Position numbers and translations under genes: made by a program. A DNA stretch of 30,507 nt, from contig JBNKEI010000159.1 in the NCBI GenBank assembly GCA_050288705.1, positions 1-30,507 on the forward strand, written 5' to 3'. Each line of letters begins with the position of its first letter. Position 1 is the stretch's first letter. The notes under the pieces are model-generated. The model saw nothing but the letters and a program-made list of their open reading frames with translations, had not been told where the DNA came from and ran no database searches. Positions 6,615 to 15,602 of this stretch are shown piece after piece. The stretch is from JBNKEI01 sp050288705 (lineage in GTDB: Bacteria > Myxococcota > Myxococcia > Myxococcales > UBA5297).

Positions 6615-9218
6615 ATGCTGTCTATGAACGGGGCGGAAACCAACAAGACGCACAAGTCCTCGCGACGTCATTCTCAGTTTGCGTGGATAGTTGCAGAAGT
6701 GGCTTTAGGGCTGGTTTTAGTCTTTTCTCCCTTGGCGGTTGCTTCGGTATATTCCTGGGCAGTGGCCATTGCTGCGGTGCTTGCTTTTTTGGCGCTCGGT
6801 TTAACCGTCTGGGCGACCAAAAAAAGCGGTGAGCCTTTTTTGGCTCCTGCTTCGGCCATTGTATTGTTAGTAGTAACCGGCTGGATTGCTTTTCAGCTTG
6901 TACCGTTGCCGCCATTTCTAGTTGGCTTGTTTGCTCACCATACTCGCGAGCTTTTCGAATTTGTTCTCTCCCCTATAGAAAAGTACCCTTCCTGGCGTGC
7001 ATTGTCGCTGGATACCCCAGCAACCGCCCGCGAGCTAGTGAAGGCAATCACCTATGTGGCAGTTTTTCTTTCTGCTATTCAAATTGCGCGCTCCCGGCGA
7101 GCTAAGTCACGAATAGTCGCTCTTCTGGGGTGTTTGGGAATTGTTGTTGCCCTGATTGGTTTTGGTCACAGTTTGGCAGGAGCCAAAAGTCTTTTTGGCT
7201 TTTTTTCTTACCAGCGCGCTAATTCACCATTGCTCACTACTTTTGGTAACTCCAACCATCTGGCAGCTTTTCTAGCTCTTACGGCGACACTTTTACTTGC
7301 TCGGGTACTGGCCGAGCGGGACCGCAAAATTGCCACTCTGTGGGCATTTGGTTATTTAGTTAGCGGCTTAGCAGTGTTTTTAACCCTCTCAAGAGGGGGA
7401 ATTCTGGCCTTTGTTGCTACCCAAATCATGCTTGGCTTGGTAGTGCATCGCAGCCGTCAGGTAGCGCGGGAAGGAAGGGCACTTAATCCACGGGTACTGA
7501 TAATTCCGGCAGCGACTTTGTTGGTACTAGTGGTAGCAGGCTACGTTGCTCTGGATGCGCTTTCTGAAGAATTAGCAACCATTGATTCCATGGAGGGCAT
7601 CAAGAACTCCAAAATGGGAATTTGGCCAAGTTTTTGGCCAATGATCAAAGACCATTGGCTAACTGGGGTAGGACGAGGAGCATTCGAACCCGCATTTCAC
7701 CGATTTCAAGACCAGTATCTAACGGTTACCCTAACAAATCCCGAGAGCCTGCCTTTTCAATGGATAACTGAACTCGGTCTTCCCCTAGGTCTGTTTTTTT
7801 TGGGAGCCATTGCCTGGTTGCTGGTGCAAGCAATTCCCAAATCCCTAGCAGACGTGGAAAAGCTGGCTTGTGTAATTGGTCTAATTGGGGTTGGTCTGCA
7901 TGAACTTGTTGATTTTGGTTTGGAGTTAGGTGGCTTAGCTGTTCCGGCAATCGCCGCTTTGGCAATAGCTACAACTCACCGTGATCGGGCTTTTTCGTTT
8001 CCGAAAAGAGTAGTGGCTATTATTCTTCCGGCGGCAGTTTTAGTAACAGGATTCGCTTTTTCTCATTCTCTTCTTTCTCTGGAGGAAGAAGGGAAAAAGC
8101 TCGCTCAGCAATTTGGTAATAAGAAAGCCGCATCGTTTGAGCAAGAGGCAAAAGATATTATTACTCGTCATCCGGCTGATTATTATTTGCAGCTACTGGT
8201 GGCGCAGGCCTTCGCTGAAGAAAGCCCGCTTCGTACCGACAAATTAGTGGAGTATGCCAACCGGGCAATGTTTCTCAAGCCCATGCTAGCCCAGCCGCAC
8301 CGCTTGGCAGCAATGGCTTTGAGGTACAAGGGATGGTTGACTCAGGCTAAAATCGAATATCGTCTTGCTCTCCAATTAGGTGATTTCACGGTGTTGCCGG
8401 AAATCACTCAGGTTTTTGCTAACACTAGCGACATGGAAGAAGCAGTCGCGCCTCCTGGTATTCCTAGCCCTGAACTCAAAGAGGATACTCAAGCTGCTCT
8501 ACTTTCTTTGGCCGCGGAATTGATTAAACAGAAGCGCGCGGAAGAGAGCGAAGCAGTAGCTCATTCTGCGCTGAACCGATGTGGGGAATCGCTTCCCACC
8601 TTACAAATGCTAGCGCGAATAGCTTCCATGCGTAAGCGGCCAGAGGAATTACATCACTTGGGTAAGCGTATGAGCATAATTGCGCCCGAGTCGCCCGAGG
8701 GTTTACATACCCGTGTGCGGGCTGCGATCATGAAAAGTGATCTTTCCGGCGGGCTTCAACTTTTGGAAGAAGAAGGGCTTGCCAAGTTTCCCCATGAACG
8801 TTCGGTGCTGGTAGCTCTGGCAAGTCTTCGCTTACGCAATAAGGACACCAAAGGGGGACGAGAAATACTGCATCGGCTGATAACCACTAACACTAGCCAA
8901 CGACTGGAAGTACTTTCGCTGGAGGCAAGGGCCGCCGAAATTGACGGGCAGTTGACCAGGGCAGTGACGTTTTTGCGCACGGGGGTTCAGCTTCGACCGC
9001 GTAATGCCGGTTGGCGTTGGCGTTACGCTGCTATGTTAGAGCGGGTGGGAAAGCTTGACCAAGCTTGGCAGGAAGCAGAAAAAGTTGCCGAGATAGCTCC
9101 TGTATATGCGGAGCCATTGACCAAACTAAAGGCACGCATTGCCGAAAAAAAACAGCAATTGCTGGAACGTAAACTTTGGAACGAGGTATCTTCTGGCGAT
9201 TCATCGCCGGCCAACTAG
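6615..9218 (+). CDS. O-antigen ligase/polymerase-like membrane protein with C-terminal TPRs
   Basis: About 867 aa. The N-terminal half (to about residue 480) is a multi-pass membrane protein with roughly ten to twelve hydrophobic segments, starting at residues 25-60. It carries the Wzy/WaaL-type signature 'TTFGNSNHLAAFLAL' near residue 210 and 'LTLSRGGILAF' near 258, as well as a large loop with 'WPMIKDHWLTGVGRGAFE', all typical of the O-antigen ligase superfamily (transfer or polymerisation of lipid-linked glycans on the periplasmic face). The rest is helical TPR-like repeat, for example 'AMFLKPMLAQPHRLAAMALR' and 'LRNKDTKGGREILHRL'. ATG 6615 is preferred; an in-frame TTG lies at 6606 and an ATG at 6624, none with a strong ribosome binding site. 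Two envelope genes follow directly, suggesting an operon. Substrate unknown. Confidence 0.85.
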   Translation: MLSMNGAETNKTHKSSRRHSQFAWIVAEVALGLVLVFSPLAVASVYSWAVAIAAVLAFLALGLTVWATKKSGEPFLAPASAIVLLVVTGWIAFQLVPLPPFLVGLFAHHTRELFEFVLSPIEKYPSWRALSLDTPATARELVKAITYVAVFLSAIQIARSRRAKSRIVALLGCLGIVVALIGFGHSLAGAKSLFGFFSYQRANSPLLTTFGNSNHLAAFLALTATLLLARVLAERDRKIATLWAFGYLVSGLAVFLTLSRGGILAFVATQIMLGLVVHRSRQVAREGRALNPRVLIIPAATLLVLVVAGYVALDALSEELATIDSMEGIKNSKMGIWPSFWPMIKDHWLTGVGRGAFEPAFHRFQDQYLTVTLTNPESLPFQWITELGLPLGLFFLGAIAWLLVQAIPKSLADVEKLACVIGLIGVGLHELVDFGLELGGLAVPAIAALAIATTHRDRAFSFPKRVVAIILPAAVLVTGFAFSHSLLSLEEEGKKLAQQFGNKKAASFEQEAKDIITRHPADYYLQLLVAQAFAEESPLRTDKLVEYANRAMFLKPMLAQPHRLAAMALRYKGWLTQAKIEYRLALQLGDFTVLPEITQVFANTSDMEEAVAPPGIPSPELKEDTQAALLSLAAELIKQKRAEESEAVAHSALNRCGESLPTLQMLARIASMRKRPEELHHLGKRMSIIAPESPEGLHTRVRAAIMKSDLSGGLQLLEEEGLAKFPHERSVLVALASLRLRNKDTKGGREILHRLITTNTSQRLEVLSLEARAAEIDGQLTRAVTFLRTGVQLRPRNAGWRWRYAAMLERVGKLDQAWQEAEKVAEIAPVYAEPLTKLKARIAEKKQQLLERKLWNEVSSGDSSPAN

Positions 9219-9249
9219 TTTGGAAAATTTTGGACCGAGAGGTATCGAC

Positions 9250-10233
9250 ATGAAATGGTTCCTTGTGCCAAGCATTTTTCTCGCAGGCATGCTCTGCTAT
9301 CAGCCTTTTGCCCAAGCTCAGGCCCGTCAAGCTACACAGAGGGAAGCCATTGCCGAATCCCTTTTTATTGAGGGAAAGAAACTCATGCGCCAAAAGAAAT
9401 TTGAAGAAGCTTGCGACAAGTTTTCTGCGAGCCATCAAATCGATCCCGCATTAGGAACTCTTCTTAATCTGGCGGTATGTCTAGAAAAAATGGGAAAAAC
9501 CGCCTCTGCCTGGTCCAAGTATTCGGATGTAATTGCTCGGGCAAAGATTAAAAAAGATAAAAGCAGGGAATCATATGCACGCAAGCGACTAAAAAAATTA
9601 GAGCCTCAGTTGCTGTATGCCAAAATAGTAGTTTCTCAGGAAGTGACTGATTTAATTATAACTTTGGATGGCAATGTACTGCCTCGACAGGCATGGGGAA
9701 CCGCTTTGCCGGTAGACCCCGGAGCGCACCAACTGGAAGCTCAAGCCAAGGGAAGAATAACCTGGTCTGCCACCATGCAAATCGGCGCTGAGCATCCCGA
9801 ACAGGAATGGGAAGTGCCTTTTTTGGAGAAAGAACCGGTGGCAGTAGCCCCTTCTTTGCCCGTAGCAGAGAAAGCGTCGGTAGTGCAAACCAAGCAAAAA
9901 TTATTTTGGGGACTTTCGCAAAAAAAATGGGGACGTATCCTAGACGGCTCCGGCGCCGCTTTGCTAATAGGTGGCCTGGTGTTTGACGCTATGGCGGCAA
10001 AAGCCTATTCCGAAGCAAAAAATACCGGCGACGTTTCGGTTTTCGATAATGCTAAAAGAAAATTTCGTACCCGCGCTGCCATGGCCAACATTTTATACGC
10101 GACCGGTGTAGTGGCTCTAGGCGCGGGATTGTATTTTACTTTTTATGGTAGTCCCAATGAGGGTTCGCCGGTTTCGGTGACCGTGACTCCCCACCATTCT
10201 GGTGGCTCGTTAGTGCTTTCAGGTGAGTTTTAA
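9250..10233 (+). CDS. Secreted TPR protein with PEGA-like region and C-terminal membrane segments
   Basis: 327 aa. A classical signal peptide is present (residues 1-24, 'FLAGMLCYQPFAQAQA', cleavage after the AQA). Residues 30-110 hold TPR-like helices ('LFIEGKKLMRQKKFEEACDK', 'LGTLLNLAVCLEKMGKTASA'), a pattern very common in myxobacterial periplasmic proteins. Residues about 130-195 form a beta-rich PEGA-like module ('IITLDGNVLP', 'LPVDPGAHQLEAQAKG'). Two hydrophobic segments occur near the C-terminus ('GSGAALLIGGLVFDAMAAKA' and 'ILYATGVVALGAGLYFTF'). The start at ATG 9250 is chosen because a GAGAGG ribosome binding site lies seven bases upstream and the signal peptide starts there; the open frame before it overlaps the previous gene. 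It sits 31 bp after the ligase-like gene and 1 bp before the next ATG. Probable envelope role; exact function unknown. Confidence 0.85.
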   Translation: MKWFLVPSIFLAGMLCYQPFAQAQARQATQREAIAESLFIEGKKLMRQKKFEEACDKFSASHQIDPALGTLLNLAVCLEKMGKTASAWSKYSDVIARAKIKKDKSRESYARKRLKKLEPQLLYAKIVVSQEVTDLIITLDGNVLPRQAWGTALPVDPGAHQLEAQAKGRITWSATMQIGAEHPEQEWEVPFLEKEPVAVAPSLPVAEKASVVQTKQKLFWGLSQKKWGRILDGSGAALLIGGLVFDAMAAKAYSEAKNTGDVSVFDNAKRKFRTRAAMANILYATGVVALGAGLYFTFYGSPNEGSPVSVTVTPHHSGGSLVLSGEF

Positions 10234-10234
10234 T

Positions 10235-12652
10235 ATGAAACCAATTTCATTTTGTTTAGGGGCAATAGTCTTTTTGGGGCTAGCCGGGTGTAATTTGTTC
10301 CGGGATATCGATAAATTACCCTCTCCAGCTTGTGAACCAGCCTGTGGGGTTTATGAAAGCTGTATAAATAAAGAATGTGTAGCGGGATTTAGTAGTATTC
10401 AGATTGATTTGCCAGCCTCCGAGGAAGAGGTGAACTCAACTTTTAATGCGCAGGCTACTCTTACTAAAAGAGAAGATTATGTCGGCAAAACTCCACCGTC
10501 TTTGGTAATGAGAGCCAAAGCGAAGGAAGGGGATTGGGAAGAATGCCCTTTGTATCGGGATGGTGACAGTTCTAAATATACGGGGGAATGTACGCTTGGA
10601 TTGAGCGGCGGATATAATCTAATGGCTAACCTGCCAGAATTGAATCTATTTTCCGACCCAATATATATTAGGGCGATTGAAGGCTGTAATCCGAAATGTA
10701 ATAAACAATATCATATTTGTTTGTATAAGGAATGCGTACTTACATTCCAGGAGATCGTAATAAACGAGCCTTATTTAGATCAAAAGTACAATGCTGCAAT
10801 AGCGATTGCTGCTGAATTGGTGCCCAAAAACGGGCTTAAACCTGAATTGATTCCTGAATTCCTACAATTCAAAATCAAGAGCAATCAGCAGGTGTTGAAA
10901 ACTGGAACTCTTAATCGTAAGGATAAATATTCATTTACTGGAAGTTGGGAGCCGCCTGCAACCGGGGAGCAGCGATATGAATTAGTGGTGTCTAGTGCAG
11001 AGCTCGAACCTCTGGGATTGTCGCCATCTTCCACTCACTTTGTTATTGATCGTCAGCCTCCTGAGATACATGTAGAACGCGATTATCCTGCCCGTAATGA
11101 AATGCAAAAAGATGAACTTTTCGGGAAGGCATTTCGTCGAGATGAGGTGGCCACTATTCGAATATGGAGCCCCGATACTGATGTCAATCCTGATTCGGCG
11201 GTTTTTTCAATATCTGAAAAACCTGAATTGAATAATTCACTAGAAGAATGCAATATCCCAGTGTCTGGTTCTAATTTTTGTCGCCAGGTGAGAGTTTCTT
11301 TGTGGGACTTGCCCATGAATGAATTTCGTAAAAAGTTCGCAGCCTCGGTAAAAGTAAGTGACTATCTGGGAAATCAAAAAGAAGAAAAATTTGATATTCC
11401 AGTCACTCGCTGGAAGTGGCAATATAAATACAGTACTCAAAATGCTCCGGAAACGCCGACTCCCGCCATTGGATCAAATGGAGATATATATGTCGGAAAA
11501 TATGCATTTACTCCTGATTTGAAAGACGAAAAGCCAAAGTGGGATGATTCCCAAATTCAGAGCGTTCAGAGTATAGCAATTGGAAAAAACAAACTGGGAG
11601 CCGAGAGAGTTTTTATTCTTGGGTCAGAAACGAGCACTGTTGCTTCGGGAAAACTTTGGGAAGTAGACTTCGATAAATTGAGCAAGAAGCAAGAATTATG
11701 CGATGGGGGGGCGCCAGTTGGTAACATTGCTCTTTCCATTAGCTATCAGAACATAGCTGAAGCCATCCCTACCATATTTGCAGGATTTAAAGGCCTAGCA
11801 TCGGCTGATTCTTCCCAAGTTATAGGAGTCAAGCTCTTGGAAGAAGGTAAATGCGAGCTGGTTACTTCCTCGGCCCCGAGCGGTGGCCTGGTAGCGCGGG
11901 GGCAAAGCCTGTTTTTTGGAACTGATAAGGGCATAGTAAAACAAGAGCAAAGCAATGATGTTTGGAGTGAATCTTGGTCCAGGGAAACCAGCGTCAGTCC
12001 GCAAGGTTTGGTGGCCACCGATACTAATTTATTTAGCAACTTGAGTAATAGCATAATGATAGGTGATAGTAAAATTGCTCGGGTGATTGGTCCTTATTCT
12101 AGCGAATCTAAACTAATTGAGATGGAAACTAAAAATCCCATATCAAACTTGATTGTAGTAAAAATTGGAGAGGAAAACCGAGTTGTTTATCTACATCGTA
12201 ATTCGACGAAAACCGAGGTGTTAAGTATTCCTGAAGACTTCGAGACAGGAACTCAACCTGATAACATTAGCACGATTTCCGGAATCGTATGGTCGGCTCC
12301 CATTATCGGAGAAGATAAAACTCTTTACGTGGTTGCCGAAAATTCAACCCTTTATGCCATAAATGACAAAACTATTATCTGGCAGGAGAAAATAAGCAAC
12401 GACATGTCGCTAGTAAAAAATTATACTTTGGCGCTCGATTGCAATCGCGACCAAAACACCAGAGCAGTAAACAATAGGCCGGGGGTGTTGTATTTGAGTT
12501 CCAACAATGGAGTCACCGCAGTGGTAGTAGACAGCAAAGGAATCGACACTACTTCTCCTTGGCCCAAAATTGGTCGAGACCCGAGAAATACTTTCGACAG
12601 TACGCTTAATCTGGAAGAGTTTAATTGTAAAGCCCTGGCACGAATAGAGTGA
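10235..12652 (+). CDS. Large lipoprotein with EGF-like Cys motifs and PQQ-like beta-propeller
   Basis: About 805 aa. A lipoprotein signal is clear: 'FLGLAGC' with lipidation Cys at residue 19. Two Cys-rich motifs, 'CEPACGVYESCINKEC' and 'CNPKCNKQYHICLYKEC', follow near residues 34-50 and 150-170, each ahead of an Ig-like beta domain. The second half contains several 'IGSNGDIYVG', 'APIIGEDKTLYVVAENSTLY' and 'VLYLSSNNGVTAVV' strands, the pattern of a PQQ/pyrrolo-quinoline-type propeller. This architecture is seen in many Myxococcota outer-membrane lipoproteins of unknown role. The ATG at 10235 has an AGGTGAG ribosome binding site inside the end of the preceding gene, whose stop ends at 10233, so translation is almost certainly coupled. 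A GTG at 10223 is an alternative. Confidence 0.85.
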   Translation: MKPISFCLGAIVFLGLAGCNLFRDIDKLPSPACEPACGVYESCINKECVAGFSSIQIDLPASEEEVNSTFNAQATLTKREDYVGKTPPSLVMRAKAKEGDWEECPLYRDGDSSKYTGECTLGLSGGYNLMANLPELNLFSDPIYIRAIEGCNPKCNKQYHICLYKECVLTFQEIVINEPYLDQKYNAAIAIAAELVPKNGLKPELIPEFLQFKIKSNQQVLKTGTLNRKDKYSFTGSWEPPATGEQRYELVVSSAELEPLGLSPSSTHFVIDRQPPEIHVERDYPARNEMQKDELFGKAFRRDEVATIRIWSPDTDVNPDSAVFSISEKPELNNSLEECNIPVSGSNFCRQVRVSLWDLPMNEFRKKFAASVKVSDYLGNQKEEKFDIPVTRWKWQYKYSTQNAPETPTPAIGSNGDIYVGKYAFTPDLKDEKPKWDDSQIQSVQSIAIGKNKLGAERVFILGSETSTVASGKLWEVDFDKLSKKQELCDGGAPVGNIALSISYQNIAEAIPTIFAGFKGLASADSSQVIGVKLLEEGKCELVTSSAPSGGLVARGQSLFFGTDKGIVKQEQSNDVWSESWSRETSVSPQGLVATDTNLFSNLSNSIMIGDSKIARVIGPYSSESKLIEMETKNPISNLIVVKIGEENRVVYLHRNSTKTEVLSIPEDFETGTQPDNISTISGIVWSAPIIGEDKTLYVVAENSTLYAINDKTIIWQEKISNDMSLVKNYTLALDCNRDQNTRAVNNRPGVLYLSSNNGVTAVVVDSKGIDTTSPWPKIGRDPRNTFDSTLNLEEFNCKALARIE

Positions 12653-12675
12653 CCTGAAAAACGGGTATTTTCGGG
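12653..12675 (+). terminator. Possible weak terminator hairpin
   Basis: CCTGAAAA (12653-12660) pairs with TTTTCGGG (12668-12675) around a 7-base loop, starting right after the lipoprotein stop codon. There is no U-tract, so it could be a processing hairpin or an attenuator rather than a true intrinsic terminator. Confidence 0.35.
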
Positions 12676-12736
12676 AGTATTATCTGCCGTCGTTCGTTAG
12701 TTAGAAGAAAGCCAAACCAACGTTCGAGGAGAACGT

Positions 12737-13771
12737 ATGAATACCGTTTCAACCAGTCCTCAAAATACCTTTGCCCAGGAAAATGATCGCGCAATTGCTC
12801 AGGAGCTTGCCGAAGCGCGCGCGCAAATTCTCGAAGAAATGGGTAAGCGCATTGTAGGCCAGCGAGAAGTAGTAGAACACCTGCTGATTAGCCTATTCTC
12901 TCGGGGGCATTGCCTGTTTATGGGTGTTCCTGGCTTGGCAAAGACGTTGCTGATTTCAACCTTGGCGGAGGTTTTGAACCTTTCTTTCCAACGAATCCAA
13001 TTTACTCCCGACTTAATGCCTTCCGATATTACTGGTGCTGATATTCTGGAAGAGGATCGTTCTTCTGGAAAACGAACATTTCGTTTTATAAAAGGTCCGT
13101 TGTTTGCTCATCTAATTTTGGCGGACGAAATAAACCGTACTCCTCCTAAAACCCAGGCCGCTCTATTGCAGGCCATGCAAGAGCAAAAAGTGACCGCCAG
13201 TGGAAACACCTACCCGTTAGAGCTTCCTTTTTTGGTTTTTGCCACTCAAAACCCCATTGAACAGGAGGGTACCTATCCTCTTCCAGAGGCCCAGCTCGAT
13301 CGTTTTATGTTTTTGGTCGATGTAAATTATCCAACCGCAGAAGAAGAAATCACTATTGTAAAGGCCACGACCGGCGCATCCCAGAAGGTTCTTCGCAAAG
13401 TGCTTTCTCCAGAACGCATCCGGGTTCTGCAAGATTTAGTGCTGCGAGTGCCGGTGTCTGATTCGGTGGTGCGATTTGCAGTAGAGCTGACCAGAAGAAC
13501 ACGGCCAGGAGAAGAGGCATCACCAGACTTTATAAAAAAATATCTTTCCTGGGGGGCAGGACCGCGAGCCAGTCAGTATTTAATTGTGGGAGCGAAGGCG
13601 CGTGCGGTATTAGAGGGTCGCTTTGCGGTGACAACTGACGACGTTCGGATGCTTGCCCATCCAGTGCTTCGTCATCGTTTGATAACCAACTTTCAAGCAG
13701 AGGCCGAAGGAGTGAATGCTTCTTTTCTGGTAGGTCGTCTTCTCGATACCTTTTGCCCAGTTAATAGCTGA
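12737..13771 (+). CDS. MoxR-family AAA+ ATPase
   Basis: 344 aa. Walker A 'GVPGLAKT' (63-70), Walker B 'LILADE' (126-131), followed by 'INRTPPKTQAALLQAMQE' and sensor-1 'FATQNPIEQEGTYPLPEAQ', which together define the MoxR group; a C-terminal lid domain follows. MoxR ATPases act as chaperones that assemble or activate partner proteins, usually a DUF58/von Willebrand A protein encoded next door. Here the next gene is a TolC-like protein instead, and no DUF58, VWA or transglutaminase gene is visible, so its usual partners are missing from the window. Start ATG 12737 has a GAGGAG ribosome binding site. Confidence 0.93.
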   Translation: MNTVSTSPQNTFAQENDRAIAQELAEARAQILEEMGKRIVGQREVVEHLLISLFSRGHCLFMGVPGLAKTLLISTLAEVLNLSFQRIQFTPDLMPSDITGADILEEDRSSGKRTFRFIKGPLFAHLILADEINRTPPKTQAALLQAMQEQKVTASGNTYPLELPFLVFATQNPIEQEGTYPLPEAQLDRFMFLVDVNYPTAEEEITIVKATTGASQKVLRKVLSPERIRVLQDLVLRVPVSDSVVRFAVELTRRTRPGEEASPDFIKKYLSWGAGPRASQYLIVGAKARAVLEGRFAVTTDDVRMLAHPVLRHRLITNFQAEAEGVNASFLVGRLLDTFCPVNS

Positions 13772-13937
13772 ATCAATAGCTGTTAATGGTGAGCGAAAAG
13801 CTGATGGGTTGACGATAGACGTAGTCACAGGTAGTTTTACTAGTTGGCTAGCTAAATTTATTAGTGGCGTCATAATTCCGGGTCAAACATTGCAAAATTG
13901 TGCAGATTATCCATATCTCAAAGCGGTGAGGAAAAAA

Positions 13938-15443
13938 TTGGAAGATTCAGCAAAAATTACAAGAATTGCAACGATTACAAGGATTACAGCCACGAGTCAG
14001 TTTCAGAACTTGGCAGTGAGAACCGCATTTATAACTGGACTCATGGCTTGCACAATTCTATCTGCTCAAACTGTATCGGCTGCCCCAGTAATTACCTTAG
14101 AGCAGGCTATTAATATTGCGCAGAAAAACAATCTAGACTGGAAAATTGCGCAAGCACGGCTTCGGCAAGCACAAGAAATATCACGCAAGGTTTGGTCTAA
14201 CTATCTTCCGCATATTGAAGCCATTGGTACTTACACGCGACTTAACGAACAACAAACTCTGCCGCAGCCAGTAGGGTTTCTTATTCGCGACACTGGCGCG
14301 GCCGCTTCGCAGAACGGGCCAGAGTACGATCCCTCCCAACCAGTTTCCGCGGAAAATCCGCCTGGTCAGCCTAGTGCCCATATTGCAGTTCCGGTGATGA
14401 ACGAAGTGGTAGTTGCCGAGCAAGAACAATGGGGAGCTACGGTTCGGCTCACTCAGGCCATACTGGTTCCTTATTTATGGTCGGCAATTCAGAGCGCCTA
14501 TTTGAATCAGGACGTGGTGCAATTTAATACCGAAAATGTGCGTCAAGAAATTCTGTTTGGAGTTGCTCAGCAATATTATGGAGTAGTTAGTTTGCAACAA
14601 TTTGTTGAGGTGCAGCAACGATTGTTGGAAAACAATCTAGCCCGTGAAAAGGATGCGCGCATACGAGTTGAAGCGGGTGCGGCTCCTCGTATTGCTCTAG
14701 TGCGAGCTCAAATTGACCGGGTTCGTGCCGAACAAGATTTGCAAACCGCCAAAAATAGCTATTCCTCGGCCAAAATTGCTTTGAAGACTTTACTGAATAG
14801 AGAAGAAGACTTTGAAGTAACCAGTCCAGAAGAACCTAAATTGCCAAAAGATAGCGACCAATTGATTAGCCAAGTGTGGGATAAGCGCAAAGATGTTAAG
14901 GCAGCGGAAGTTGCCGTGGAAGCGGCCAGCCAAGATTATCGTGGCGCTTATTATAGCTACCTTCCTAGTTTGGTAGGTGCTGTAAATTATCAAATCTCGG
15001 GCAATAACGGTTTTAACAACCAAGACAATTCTTGGTCGCTAGTGCTTAATTTGAATTGGACTATTTGGGATGGTGGATTGCGCGAAAGCAATCTTCGCGA
15101 AAACCGCGCAAAAAAAATCGAAGCAGAAAATAATTTTATGCGAGCTAAAAACCAGGCGTTGAGTGAAGTGAAGCGGGCCGAACTCGATTGGGAAAGTGCC
15201 CGGGCTAATCGTATTAAGGCGGAAGAACAGCTAAAGCTAGCCCGAGAAAACTCTCGTTTAGTGGAAGTAAGCTTTCAGGCGGGAGCAGCCACCTACATTG
15301 AGGTTTCTGATGCCAACACGGCGCTGACTTCGGCAGAAAACAATTACGTGTCCGAGACTTTGAACTCCCAGCTTGCTTTGTTGAAATTGCTAAAAGTGGC
15401 GGGAGAATTCAATCCCCCCAGTGTTCCCGAAGACCACAGTTGA
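13938..15443 (+). CDS. TolC-family outer-membrane efflux protein
   Basis: About 500 aa. It has the TolC/OEP layout: an N-terminal leader ('FITGLMACTILSAQTVSAAP'), then 'ITLEQAINIAQKNNLDWKIA', two internally similar halves of long alpha-helical coiled coil ('ARLRQAQEISRKVWSNYLPH' and 'VEAASQDYRGAYYSYLPSLV'), and beta-strand segments such as 'SWSLVLNLNWTIWDGG'. It forms the outer-membrane channel of type I secretion or RND/ABC efflux systems; no inner-membrane partner gene is in the window. The start is uncertain: TTG 13938 has a GAGG ribosome binding site five to six bases upstream; GTG 14016 and ATG 14043 would also leave a full signal peptide; the frame stays open upstream to 13809. An A-rich, partly repetitive stretch (attacaagaatt-like) encodes the region just before the leader. 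Confidence 0.9.
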   Translation: MEDSAKITRIATITRITATSQFQNLAVRTAFITGLMACTILSAQTVSAAPVITLEQAINIAQKNNLDWKIAQARLRQAQEISRKVWSNYLPHIEAIGTYTRLNEQQTLPQPVGFLIRDTGAAASQNGPEYDPSQPVSAENPPGQPSAHIAVPVMNEVVVAEQEQWGATVRLTQAILVPYLWSAIQSAYLNQDVVQFNTENVRQEILFGVAQQYYGVVSLQQFVEVQQRLLENNLAREKDARIRVEAGAAPRIALVRAQIDRVRAEQDLQTAKNSYSSAKIALKTLLNREEDFEVTSPEEPKLPKDSDQLISQVWDKRKDVKAAEVAVEAASQDYRGAYYSYLPSLVGAVNYQISGNNGFNNQDNSWSLVLNLNWTIWDGGLRESNLRENRAKKIEAENNFMRAKNQALSEVKRAELDWESARANRIKAEEQLKLARENSRLVEVSFQAGAATYIEVSDANTALTSAENNYVSETLNSQLALLKLLKVAGEFNPPSVPEDHS

Positions 15444-15602
15444 TGCCACGAGCAGTATAAATTCTGGTTAGTCTCTAGAGGGGAGCTGCAGTATAAATAA
15501 AGGTTCTTCAGTGTAGATTCAGCTTGCTTTTGCAAGTAGTCCAGGTTAAGTAGCTATTTAATAACCTTATTCCAGCACCAACACCGCAATTTCGGAGAAT
15601 AC

